Below the pieces are notes generated by a model. That model did not search any database. It was not told the DNA's origin and saw only the letters and a list, made by a program, of their open reading frames with translations. From Oscillospiraceae bacterium (GTDB taxonomy: Bacteria; Bacillota; Clostridia; Oscillospirales; CAG-272), in NCBI GenBank assembly GCA_015063955.1, contig SVTD01000007.1, positions 1 to 55,706 on the forward strand: 55,706 nt of DNA. The letters are read 5' to 3'. The first letter of the stretch is position 1; each line of letters begins with the position of its first letter. Of the stretch, positions 35,991 to 43,876 are shown piece by piece. A program made the translations under genes and the position numbers.

Positions 35991-36045
35991 AGCTAATATT
36001 TGCGAATGCAATAAATTTATAATCCTTTAAGGAGGCAAAACCCTA

Positions 36046-38238
36046 ATGAAAAAGGTTTTAAGCATCATTATGGTGCTGGCGATGCTTATCGCTTCAGTAT
36101 CCGTAACCGTATTTGCTGAGGATCTCGGCTCATACGAAAACCCCTATCAGGTTCAGGCAGGCTCCCTTACTCCCACTGCAGTTACTATCCCTGCAGAGAG
36201 TGAGGCATACGTAGCAGTAGACGACGACAACAACTCTACTCTTACTATCGGCCACTCCACAAGTGCAGAGTATCAGGTATACTACTGCAGACAGCCCATA
36301 ACTCCCGAGGCTGACGGCACAATGGAGTTCACAATGGTTGATGGCGCAGATTACTTCTGCATCATTAATCCCACAACTTCTGACATCGTTGTTCGCATTC
36401 TTCTCACAGCAGGTGCAGGCGGCGCAAACTACGGTACAGTCGATAATCCCGAGCCCCTCGCTCTTGAAGAGTCTATGTTCGGCTACGGTGCAACTGCCTT
36501 CACAGCGCTTGAGGCCGGCAACCAGGGCTACTACTACACAGTAACAGCTCCCGCTGCAGGTATCATTTCCGTTTCTGCAGGCGCTATGGATGACGATTAC
36601 AACTTCATCGGTTGGATGTGGTCCGTAAGCAACATCACTGCAGGCAAGTACGGCGATATCCACTGGAGCGACGAAGAAGAGCCCGTTTACTACGAGGATA
36701 TCGCAGTTTCCGAGGGCGACGAGCTTCAGATCTTTGCTTCTACATACGATCCCGCGAGTATGTGGTCCAGCCCCGCAGGCAACGTAACCGTTGACCTTTC
36801 CTTCTCTCCCCTCGGCTCTTGGGGATGCCCCGAGGAGATCGTTCCCGGCAGCTATTCTGCAACTCTTGCTGCAGGTAACTTCTCTGGCTACAACTACGTT
36901 TGGACAGCAACCGAGTCCGGTACTGCTACAGTTACAATGGATTCCGCTTCCAACTGGAGCTACAACATTTCCGGTGTCACACCTGAGGAAGAGTACTTCT
37001 ACTTCGGCGACTATCACTGGTTCGATGACGATCCTGTCGTTCCATCCGAGTCTGTTACAGTAAATGCAGGCGACAAGCTCTCTATTGCTGTAAACACATA
37101 CGATGCAAACACAGGTATGGCTTGCGACGGTACAGTTGAGTGGACTCTCACCTTCGTTCCCGGCGAGGGCTCCGGTGGCGACATCGGCGGTGGCGACATC
37201 GGCGGCGGCGACATCGGTGGCGGCGACATCGGTGGCGGCGACGAGCCCCTCGAGCAGAACTGGGAGCTTTCCGATACTGCTCTCTCTGTTGGAACAGATT
37301 CCTACGCTGCAAGCAACACTTATCCCTACACCGTTTATGCATTCGAGCCCACAGAGACAGGTAAGTACACATTTACAGCTACCGATGCTCTTATCGGCCT
37401 TGCAAGTAACAACGGTATGTGGATCACAGCCGGCACAAGCACAGATGCTATCACAGAGGGCGTAACAACAGGTAACACCTTCGAGTGGATCTGCACAAGC
37501 GTTGGTCAGTCCATCTGGGTTGTAGCTCTTCCCAATACAAACGTTGCAACTATCACAGTTGCTTACGAGGAGGTTGTTATCAAGGAGATCCCCCGCGAGT
37601 ACTATGAGAATACCGTAACTCCCGAGGCATTCGTATTCGGCGGCGACGCTGACAGCCTTGATTACGTTGATACCTTCGACGGCGTAGAGGACAAGGCAGT
37701 TCTCGGCTCTGACGGATTCTACCACCTCAACTCTGCTGACGGCCCCATCCTTTTTGCAAACCTCAACGATCCTATGATGTCCCTCTCCGCTGCAAACGGC
37801 TTCGGCCAGCTCAAGCAGCTCATCAAGGAGGACGGCGAAGTAGTTCTTATGATCGACTACACAGTAGCTATGATCGATTACCTCGCTTGCATGGACGAGG
37901 AAACAGGTCTTTATCCCCTCACAGCTGACCTTATCGAAGTATTCTCCAAGGCAGGAACAAGCCTTGGCTGGTACGGTGAGGAAGGCTGGCTCGGCGGCGT
38001 AGACGGCGACGAGTGGATGTTTGCTTGCTACTACAGCGAGGACATCAAGGGTGAGTCTGATATCCCCACAGGCGGCAACGACGGTGCAAATGACGGTGCA
38101 AACGGCAATACAGGCACTCAGGGCGGCGCAAATGCTCCCTCCACAGGCGATAACGTTGTATTCGTTGTTATCATCGGCTTCACAGCACTCGTAGCAGCTG
38201 CTGCTATCATCGTTATCAGAAGAAGAAGAACAAACTGA
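36046..38238 (+). CDS. Surface protein with repeated beta-sandwiches and LPXTG-like end
   Basis: 730 residues. A signal peptide (1-25, ending VFAED) is followed by three or four beta-sandwich modules of about 110-130 residues, each with a GS/GT..NP/CP...G(F/Q)GYxY...V..GD(E/K)L.I pattern, a GGDIG pentapeptide linker (about 377-398) encoded by 15-base repeats at 37174-37242, another sandwich, and the shared domain (about 550-680: SDGFYHLNSADGPILFANL ... GLYPLTADLIEVF ... FACYY). The C-terminus is a sorting-like signal: APSTGD, a hydrophobic helix and RRRRTN. PSTGD in place of LPxTG suggests a variant sortase or simple membrane anchoring; no sortase gene is in view. Confidence 0.8.
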   Translation: MKKVLSIIMVLAMLIASVSVTVFAEDLGSYENPYQVQAGSLTPTAVTIPAESEAYVAVDDDNNSTLTIGHSTSAEYQVYYCRQPITPEADGTMEFTMVDGADYFCIINPTTSDIVVRILLTAGAGGANYGTVDNPEPLALEESMFGYGATAFTALEAGNQGYYYTVTAPAAGIISVSAGAMDDDYNFIGWMWSVSNITAGKYGDIHWSDEEEPVYYEDIAVSEGDELQIFASTYDPASMWSSPAGNVTVDLSFSPLGSWGCPEEIVPGSYSATLAAGNFSGYNYVWTATESGTATVTMDSASNWSYNISGVTPEEEYFYFGDYHWFDDDPVVPSESVTVNAGDKLSIAVNTYDANTGMACDGTVEWTLTFVPGEGSGGDIGGGDIGGGDIGGGDIGGGDEPLEQNWELSDTALSVGTDSYAASNTYPYTVYAFEPTETGKYTFTATDALIGLASNNGMWITAGTSTDAITEGVTTGNTFEWICTSVGQSIWVVALPNTNVATITVAYEEVVIKEIPREYYENTVTPEAFVFGGDADSLDYVDTFDGVEDKAVLGSDGFYHLNSADGPILFANLNDPMMSLSAANGFGQLKQLIKEDGEVVLMIDYTVAMIDYLACMDEETGLYPLTADLIEVFSKAGTSLGWYGEEGWLGGVDGDEWMFACYYSEDIKGESDIPTGGNDGANDGANGNTGTQGGANAPSTGDNVVFVVIIGFTALVAAAAIIVIRRRRTN
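37174..37242 (+). repeat. 15-bp coding tandem repeat (GGDIG units)
   Basis: Four full units and a partial of GGTGGCGACATCGGC with third-base changes inside the 36046-38238 gene, encoding a flexible Gly/Asp linker. Copy number could vary between strains. Confidence 0.85.
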
Positions 38239-38247
38239 TAATTTTTT

Positions 38248-38278
38248 AAAAGGACTGTCGCTCGGCGACAGTCCTTTT
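38248..38278 (+). terminator. Terminator after the surface protein gene
   Basis: AAAAGGACTGTCGC and GCGACAGTCCTTTT form a perfect 14-bp stem with a 3-base loop. A second C/G-rich inverted repeat (CCTCCCCC / GGGGGAGG, about 38284-38320) follows. Nothing else is supported between 38279 and 38398. Confidence 0.9.
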
Positions 38279-38398
38279 CCATTCCCTCCCCCTGCCGCGG
38301 TATAGTCGGGAGGGGGAGGACGGGAACCCCAAAAAGCTCGCAGCTCACTTTCGGGTGCAGGCAATGTAAAAATTCAAAATTTCATAACAATTCTATCA

Positions 38399-38426
38399 TT
38401 GACATTTTGCATTTAACGTGTATAAT
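38399..38426 (+). promoter_or_regulatory. Promoter of the riboswitch and P-type ATPase
   Basis: TTGACA (38399-38404) and TATAAT (38421-38426) match both consensus boxes with a 16-base spacer; transcription should start near 38433. Confidence 0.8.
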
Positions 38427-38448
38427 CTTAAATAGAAAGTAAATAATC

Positions 38449-38578
38449 CTTCATCAAAGGGGAGTAGTTTTAACGTGTCGTCAACAACCGCAGCTCGAAA
38501 GAGCTTGGTGGCACGTGCCGATTTTCGGTTACCAGACTTTTGGTGCACTTTTTGTGCGCTGAAAGTCTTTTTTTAGTA
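38449..38578 (+). ncRNA. yybP-ykoY manganese riboswitch
   Basis: The leader carries hallmark pieces of this class in order: TCAAAGGGGAGTAG (38454-38467), GTCGTCA (38477-38483), a GCTCGAAAGAGC stem, GCCGATTTTCGGT and ACCAGACTTT. The end folds as a terminator: AGACTTT pairs with AAAGTCT around an inner GGTGCAC/GTGCGC stem, followed by TTTTTTT (about 38534-38576). Known members sense Mn2+ and turn on transport genes, so Mn2+ binding should favour read-through into the ATPase. Confidence 0.85.
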
Positions 38579-38594
38579 TACAAAGGAGAAAGAT

Positions 38595-41192
38595 ATGAAA
38601 GACTTTTATCTGCGATCAAAGGAAGAGATCCTTTCTCATTTCGGTGTGACTGCTGAGGGCCATACAAAGGAGAAGGCAGAAACCATCCTTTCCGAGGTTG
38701 GTCCCAATGCGCTCAAGGAGGGCAAAAGAAAAAGCACCCTTCAGGTGTTCCTTTCCCAGTTTTGTGACCTTCTGGTCATCATTCTGATCGCCGCTGCCAT
38801 TATCTCCATGCTTTCCGGAAACGTAGAAAGCACTATCGTTATTTTTGCAGTAATCATAATGAACGCCATCCTGGGTACCGTTCAGCATAAAAAGGCTGAG
38901 AAGTCTCTTGACAGCCTTAAATCCCTTTCATCTCCTCACGCGAAGGTCATCCGAGGCGGACAGAAGGCGGAGATCCCCTCTGCCGAGATCGTTCCCGGCG
39001 ATATCGTTATCCTTGAGGCAGGCGATATGGTGGTTGCTGACGGAAGGATCATCGAAAATTACTCCCTTCAGGTAAACGAAAGCTCCCTTACCGGCGAATC
39101 CACCAACGTGGACAAGCAGGACGTTGAGCTTTCCGGCGAGGTAGCCCTCGGTGACCGCGTCAATATGGTCTACTCGGGAAGCCTTGTTACCTACGGACGT
39201 GCAGTCGTTGTCGTCACAGGCACGGGTATGAACACCGAGATCGGTAAGATCGCAGAGCTTATGAACGCCACCAAGGAAAAGAAAACTCCCCTCCAGATAA
39301 GCCTTGATAAGTTCTCCAGCCGCCTTGCAATTATCATTATGATAATCAGCGCTGTGGTTTTCGGCCTCAGCCTCTGGCGCGAAATGCCCATTCTTGACTC
39401 CCTTATGTTTGCCGTAGCCCTTGCGGTTGCCGCCATTCCCGAGGCTCTCAGCTCCATCGTTACCATCGTTCAGGCAATGGGAACACAGAAAATGGCACGC
39501 GAAAACGCCATCATCAAGGAGCTTAAGGCAGTTGAAAGCCTTGGCTGCGTTTCCGTTATCTGCTCCGATAAGACGGGCACTCTCACCCAGAATAAGATGA
39601 CCGTCTGCGACGTTTACATCGATCATAAAACTATTTCCCCCTCACAGCTTAGCCTTGACAGCAAGCTTCACCGTTACCTTCTTTACAACGCAATGCTTGC
39701 AAACGATTCAAGCGTGGTTGACGGCAAAGGAATCGGTGATCCCACGGAATACTGTCTTCTTGAAATGGTGCGCTCCATCGATATCGACGAGGATCTTGTC
39801 AGAAGCACGATGCCCAGAATGGCAGAGATCCCCTTCGACTCCGACAGGAAGCTTATGTCCACCCAGTACGTCATCCACGGCGTTCCCAGAATACTTACGA
39901 AGGGCGCCCTTGACGTGCTTCTCGACAGAACGACACGTATACGCACCGATGAGGGAGTACGCGATATTACAGACGAGGACCGCCGCCTTATTCTGGAAAA
40001 GAATCAGGAGTTCTCCGAAAACGGACTTCGCGTTCTTGCCTTTGCATATAAGGAGGGTGAGGAGGACGGAATCCTTGATCTCTCCGATGAATACAACTTC
40101 ATCTTTATCGGCCTTATTTCAATGATGGACCCTCCCAGAGTTGAATCCGCAGAGGCGGTTGCCGATGCAAAGAGAGCAGGCATCAAGCCTATTATGATAA
40201 CGGGCGACCACAAGATCACCGCTACTGCAATTGCAAGGCAGATCGGAATCTTTGAGGACGGAGATATCGCCCTCACAGGAATGGAGCTTGACGCTCTTTC
40301 CGACGAGGAGCTTTCCGAAAAGCTTGAAAGAGTATCGGTATATGCCCGTGTTTCCCCCGAAAATAAGATCCGCATCGTTGATGCATGGCAGAATAAGGGT
40401 AAGATCGTTGCAATGACAGGCGACGGTGTAAACGATGCCCCTGCCCTCAAGAAGGCGGATATCGGCGTTGCAATGGGTATCACGGGAACGGAGGTATCAA
40501 AAGATGCCGCCGCAATGATCCTTACCGACGATAACTTCGCAACCATTATCAAGGCAGTTTCCAACGGCAGAAACGTTTACAGAAATATAAAGAATTCCAT
40601 CAAATTCCTTCTCTCCGGTAATATGGCGGGAATACTTGCCGTTCTTTATACGTCAATTATGGCACTTCCCGCTCCCTTTGCTCCCGTACATCTTCTGTTT
40701 ATGAATCTTCTTACCGACTCCCTCCCCGCAATTGCCATCGGTATGGAGCCTACGGATAAGAATCTTCTTTCAAAGAAGCCCCGCGATCCCAAGGAGGGCA
40801 TCCTTAATAAGAGCTTCGTTGCAAATCTCTTCGTTCAGGGCGGACTTATCGCCATCTGCACGATGATCGCTTTCCATATAGGTCTGAACGCAGGCGACGG
40901 CGCTCTTGCAAGCACTATGGCCTTTGCAACCCTCACCCTTGCCCGTCTCTTCCACGGCTTCAACTGCAGAAGTGACCGCTCTATTTTCCGACTCGGCTTT
41001 AAGTCAAACACCGCAAGCATCGGTGCGTTCCTTGCAGGAATAGTATTCCTCCTCCTCGTTTTGTTCGTACCCTTCCTTGCAAAGCTCTTCTCAGTTTCCG
41101 CACTGACTCTTCCCCAGTTCGGAATTATCGCCGGACTTGCCTTCGCACCTACCCTGATTATCCAGCTTGAAAGAGTTATAAGAAGAAAATAA
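38595..41192 (+). CDS. P-type cation ATPase, probable Mn2+/Ca2+ exporter
   Basis: 865 residues of the P2 (Ca2+-type) family. Visible are an N-terminal cation-ATPase domain, TGES (166-169), the phosphorylation site D325 in CSDKTGTLTQ, the nucleotide-domain Lys region ILTKGALD, GDGVNDAPALKKADIG, and the M6 region MNLLTDSLPAIAIGMEP. The M4 ion site reads PEAL (282-285) rather than the usual PEGL. AAAGGAG precedes the ATG. The riboswitch upstream senses Mn2+ in known cases, and related riboswitch-linked ATPases export Mn2+; Ca2+ transport cannot be ruled out from sequence. Ends at a strong bidirectional terminator. Confidence 0.92.
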   Translation: MKDFYLRSKEEILSHFGVTAEGHTKEKAETILSEVGPNALKEGKRKSTLQVFLSQFCDLLVIILIAAAIISMLSGNVESTIVIFAVIIMNAILGTVQHKKAEKSLDSLKSLSSPHAKVIRGGQKAEIPSAEIVPGDIVILEAGDMVVADGRIIENYSLQVNESSLTGESTNVDKQDVELSGEVALGDRVNMVYSGSLVTYGRAVVVVTGTGMNTEIGKIAELMNATKEKKTPLQISLDKFSSRLAIIIMIISAVVFGLSLWREMPILDSLMFAVALAVAAIPEALSSIVTIVQAMGTQKMARENAIIKELKAVESLGCVSVICSDKTGTLTQNKMTVCDVYIDHKTISPSQLSLDSKLHRYLLYNAMLANDSSVVDGKGIGDPTEYCLLEMVRSIDIDEDLVRSTMPRMAEIPFDSDRKLMSTQYVIHGVPRILTKGALDVLLDRTTRIRTDEGVRDITDEDRRLILEKNQEFSENGLRVLAFAYKEGEEDGILDLSDEYNFIFIGLISMMDPPRVESAEAVADAKRAGIKPIMITGDHKITATAIARQIGIFEDGDIALTGMELDALSDEELSEKLERVSVYARVSPENKIRIVDAWQNKGKIVAMTGDGVNDAPALKKADIGVAMGITGTEVSKDAAAMILTDDNFATIIKAVSNGRNVYRNIKNSIKFLLSGNMAGILAVLYTSIMALPAPFAPVHLLFMNLLTDSLPAIAIGMEPTDKNLLSKKPRDPKEGILNKSFVANLFVQGGLIAICTMIAFHIGLNAGDGALASTMAFATLTLARLFHGFNCRSDRSIFRLGFKSNTASIGAFLAGIVFLLLVLFVPFLAKLFSVSALTLPQFGIIAGLAFAPTLIIQLERVIRRK

Positions 41193-41196
41193 TATC

Positions 41197-41230
41197 AAAA
41201 AGTGCCATTGCGTTTGCAATGGCACTTTTT
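41197..41230. terminator. Bidirectional terminator between convergent genes
   Basis: AAAAAGTGCCATTGC and its exact reverse complement form a 15-bp stem with a GTTT loop. It ends the ATPase gene and touches the stop of the minus-strand phosphodiesterase. Confidence 0.92.
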
Positions 41231-41702
41231 ATACCTTTCCGTGAGAAGCAACTACTGCCCCTTTTTCTATATAGATGACTCCATAGCTCCCCATGCCGAT
41301 GCTTCCCGGATTGAAAAGCCGTACTCCCTCATAATAACGCTCAAAGGGCTCATGGGTATGTCCGAAGAGAGCCAGTGCCGCATCCTTTTCCTTTGCGCGA
41401 AGCCAAAGATTAAGCTCCGAGGATTTTACACCGTATTTATGCCCGTGGCAGGAAAAGATCCGCACTCCGCCGAGATCCACCGTCTGCTCGTCAAGGTAGG
41501 ATTCCCCGCCAAAGGACGAAGCAATATCACAGTTTCCCTTAACTGCCACGTGAGGAATATGCCGAAGCTCATCAAACAGCCTGTCTGCATCTCTGAGTCC
41601 GTCACCGAGAAAGAATATCATGTCCGCATCAGGATGAACCCTTACGGCAGATTCCATCTTTGAATAAGCTCCGTGAGAATCGGAAAAAACAAGTATCTTC
41701 AT
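41229..41702 (-). CDS. YfcE/MJ0936-type metallophosphoesterase
   Basis: 157 residues, full length for the family. Calcineurin-like motifs are complete: FSDSHG (D7, H9 region), FLGDG, GNCD, CHGH and FGHTHEP, with NPGSIG near the end. Such proteins hydrolyse phosphodiesters in vitro with Mn2+; the cellular substrate is unknown. The gene stands alone between the terminator and a divergent small-gene operon. Confidence 0.92.
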   Translation of the reverse strand: MKILVFSDSHGAYSKMESAVRVHPDADMIFFLGDGLRDADRLFDELRHIPHVAVKGNCDIASSFGGESYLDEQTVDLGGVRIFSCHGHKYGVKSSELNLWLRAKEKDAALALFGHTHEPFERYYEGVRLFNPGSIGMGSYGVIYIEKGAVVASHGKV

Positions 41703-41793
41703 TTAACTGTTCCTTTCACTTTATTTTTTACTACGCATATACTGAAAGCAAAGCCCCCAAGGGGAGCTATTCTTTCATAAGGATTGGTTTAAT

Positions 41794-42018
41794 ATGAAAA
41801 TCGACAAAAACACCCTTAATATGCTGTCAGCGCTTCCGGATGACAGCCTTTGGAAAATGATATGTGCCATCGGCTCACAAAGCGGAATCGATCTTTCCGG
41901 TGTTCAGGTAAAGCCGGAGGATATCTCAAAGTTGCGAAGCGCCATGGGAAATCTTACTGATGAAGATATAAGCCGGGCATTACAGATACTGGAAAGCACA
42001 AAGAAGCAGGGCAAATAA
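41794..42018 (+). CDS. Small conserved-looking protein, unknown
   Basis: 74 residues; AAGGATT lies upstream of the ATG. It reads as an all-helical protein: MKIDKNTLNMLSALPDDSLW, a Gly-rich turn, then LTDEDISRALQILESTKKQG. There is no signal peptide or membrane segment. Small Clostridia proteins of similar layout occur beside the next two gene types as I recall, but no function is known. It is 13 bases before the next gene, so likely an operon of three. Confidence 0.65.
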   Translation: MKIDKNTLNMLSALPDDSLWKMICAIGSQSGIDLSGVQVKPEDISKLRSAMGNLTDEDISRALQILESTKKQGK

Positions 42019-42031
42019 TCAAGGAGGGAAT

Positions 42032-42463
42032 ATGGATAATCAAAGCTCCCTCGGGGATATTCTCAATTCCCTTTTACAAAACCCCGAGGTAATGAAGGCA
42101 GTTTCATCAATTGCAAAGGATACCGTAGCGGCTGCTCCCTCAGAAGATGCTGTCTCAAAAGAAGAGACAGCAACCTCAACCGAGCCACCTCTAAAAAATG
42201 AAGGCGACACCCTCTCGATACCACCTGAGCTTCTGTCTAAGCTCCCGCAGATAATGCAAGCCTTGTCGGGATTCGGCGCGTCTCTTCCCTCCACGGGAAA
42301 AAGTGAAGGAAAAAGCAGTACTGCCAACAACCACAGAAAAGAACTTTTACGTGCCATAAAGCCGTTTCTGTCAGAAAAAAGATGCTCTATGATAGACGGA
42401 TTTCTGCAATTTGAAGGGCTGTGGGGCATTCTTGACTCCTTTATGGGAAGCAATACCAATTAA
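42032..42463 (+). CDS. Uncharacterised helical protein
   Basis: 143 residues; AAGGAGGG at 42021-42028 is a strong ribosome site. An N-terminal helix (LGDILNSLLQNPEVMKAVSS), a Ser/Glu-rich linker (about 35-65), a second helical part (PELLSKLPQIMQALSGFG) and a C-terminal RKELLRAIKPFLSEKR segment ending near GLWGILDSFMG are visible. Soluble, with no catalytic motif. The repeated PEVMK/PQIMQ-like helices suggest protein-protein contact. Middle gene of a three-gene set. Confidence 0.65.
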   Translation: MDNQSSLGDILNSLLQNPEVMKAVSSIAKDTVAAAPSEDAVSKEETATSTEPPLKNEGDTLSIPPELLSKLPQIMQALSGFGASLPSTGKSEGKSSTANNHRKELLRAIKPFLSEKRCSMIDGFLQFEGLWGILDSFMGSNTN

Positions 42464-42484
42464 TCAAAAGAAAGACGGTGAGAT

Positions 42485-42925
42485 ATGTATTCTAAAAACA
42501 AAGGCATAACCGACAGAGATTATACTCTCACACCGCCGCCGGGGTATGACGGCAGCAGATTCCGAAGAAGGTCCGACGGAAGAGACGATGCTTTTCCCCT
42601 TTACGGCGACCGTCCTCAGAGGGATATGACAAAGAGAAAAGACTCTGAGTCTCACGAAAAATGCCCTGATGAGCCTTACCTTGATTGCGAAGACAAAGAT
42701 GCAGAGAACACATCCGACTGCTGTGAGCAATGTAAAGCCCGGCAGGAAGCAAACGAATCTAAGGCTGAAGCAAAAGCAGATAAAAGCACGGCGTTAGCAG
42801 CATTCACTGAAAACCTTGGCGGTGAGGAGCTTCTTCTCATCGCTCTCATACTCATTCTTTGCCGTGACAGCAAGGCAGGAATAGACACCGTTCTGATTCT
42901 CGCCTTACTCTTATGCATATCGTGA
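42485..42925 (+). CDS. Small protein with Cys cluster and hydrophobic C-terminus
   Basis: 146 residues. The first half is polar and charged; residues about 61-81 hold a Cys cluster (KCPDEPYLDC, then CCEQC). The C-terminus is LGGEELLLIALILILCRDSK followed by a second hydrophobic stretch, a pattern I recall in small Clostridia proteins of unknown role. It ends directly against the convergent gene that begins its stop at 42926. Possibly membrane-associated and possibly linked to sporulation; this is weak inference. Confidence 0.6.
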   Translation: MYSKNKGITDRDYTLTPPPGYDGSRFRRRSDGRDDAFPLYGDRPQRDMTKRKDSESHEKCPDEPYLDCEDKDAENTSDCCEQCKARQEANESKAEAKADKSTALAAFTENLGGEELLLIALILILCRDSKAGIDTVLILALLLCIS

Positions 42926-43876
42926 TCAGAGCAGCTTAATCTGGTTTTCTGCAAATATATAGCATTCGTTGAAATTCGCAAGAGAGTCCCTGCTTTTGAA
43001 ATCCACATCCGGGAACATATGCTCTCTTGCCAAAAGGGTCAGCATAATACGGCTTGAAGAATCATCTGCCTTTACATCCAGCGCACATCCCGACAGCTCT
43101 GCTATATACTTACAAACATAAAGGTATGTTCCCACTGACGGCAGAGTATGTGCCAACTCATCTATTCCGTTAAAGAAGCAAAGCGAGGGCGATACAGCAG
43201 TGCTGACACGTACCTCAGCATCACCACCGAATTTACAAAGCTTCACCTCTGTATCCTTGCATCCGCCAATGCTGTCCGTTACGTAAAGCATCAGCATAAT
43301 CATCTGTAAATAGCTGCCCAAAGGAATATCTTCAGGCATACCGCAGGAAAGCTCCATCTCACGGTTTTCGCTGTATGAGGCAACTATACCTCGGTCACTA
43401 AGACGCTCGAGCAATGCTTTTGTGCTGTTTCTGAGATCAATAAGGCCTCTTTTATCATCAGGCTCAAACCTTTCATCGGGAATTCCAAGCATTACAGATG
43501 CAAACTTCATCATTAAATCAAAGGCAGGCTCCTGATCAATATCCGAAAAGATCTCATCTATATCCGGAGCGTTTTTATAAAACATGACTGCCGCAAATCT
43601 TTTAGAGCAAATACTGTCGAATAATGCAACTGCATGACGAGCCCCGCCGGAACAGCTTACGGTAAATGAGAACACGTTCCCGCTTCGTGATGACGCAAAA
43701 TTTGCATCAAACTTCAGTATGTTCTCGGGTGACATTCTGTCAAAAAGAAGATCTCCCTCCGAAACTGAGCTCAGCTGCTTCCTTGCCTCTTCATTTTTTG
43801 CCGCAATATATGAGCCTGCCGTACAAATTACGGCAGGCACCTTACTTAAATATAATTCAATTATACGGGGATCCAT
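42926..43876 (-). CDS. Possible degenerate histidine-kinase-like protein
   Basis: 316 residues without a signal peptide. The N-terminal 110 residues could be PAS-like. The C-terminal part resembles the end of a HATPase domain: VGTYLYVCKYIAELSGCALD followed by SSSRIMLTLLA mirrors the usual GLGLYIVKxIxExHGG...TF.. pattern, but the Gly-rich box is poor, no N-box is evident and no phosphorylatable His motif is obvious. It therefore may bind proteins rather than signal by phosphotransfer. Its start overlaps the previous gene's stop by one base, so it is translated with the glycosidase-like gene. Confidence 0.5.
   Translation of the reverse strand: MDPRIIELYLSKVPAVICTAGSYIAAKNEEARKQLSSVSEGDLLFDRMSPENILKFDANFASSRSGNVFSFTVSCSGGARHAVALFDSICSKRFAAVMFYKNAPDIDEIFSDIDQEPAFDLMMKFASVMLGIPDERFEPDDKRGLIDLRNSTKALLERLSDRGIVASYSENREMELSCGMPEDIPLGSYLQMIMLMLYVTDSIGGCKDTEVKLCKFGGDAEVRVSTAVSPSLCFFNGIDELAHTLPSVGTYLYVCKYIAELSGCALDVKADDSSSRIMLTLLAREHMFPDVDFKSRDSLANFNECYIFAENQIKLL

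Noticed and set aside
37172-37245. Short direct repeats considered as a CRISPR array
   Set aside because: Units are contiguous 15-base codon repeats without spacers, in frame within a surface protein gene.
13742-38238. Locus considered as a lantibiotic or peptide-pheromone export system
   Set aside because: No precursor-like small peptide, modification enzyme or exporter is present; the ABC transporter is of importer type with a binding protein.
36130-38364. Open frame of about 744 codons on the minus strand opposite the 730-residue surface protein
   Set aside because: A shadow frame; the plus-strand gene has a promoter, ribosome site, signal peptide and terminator.
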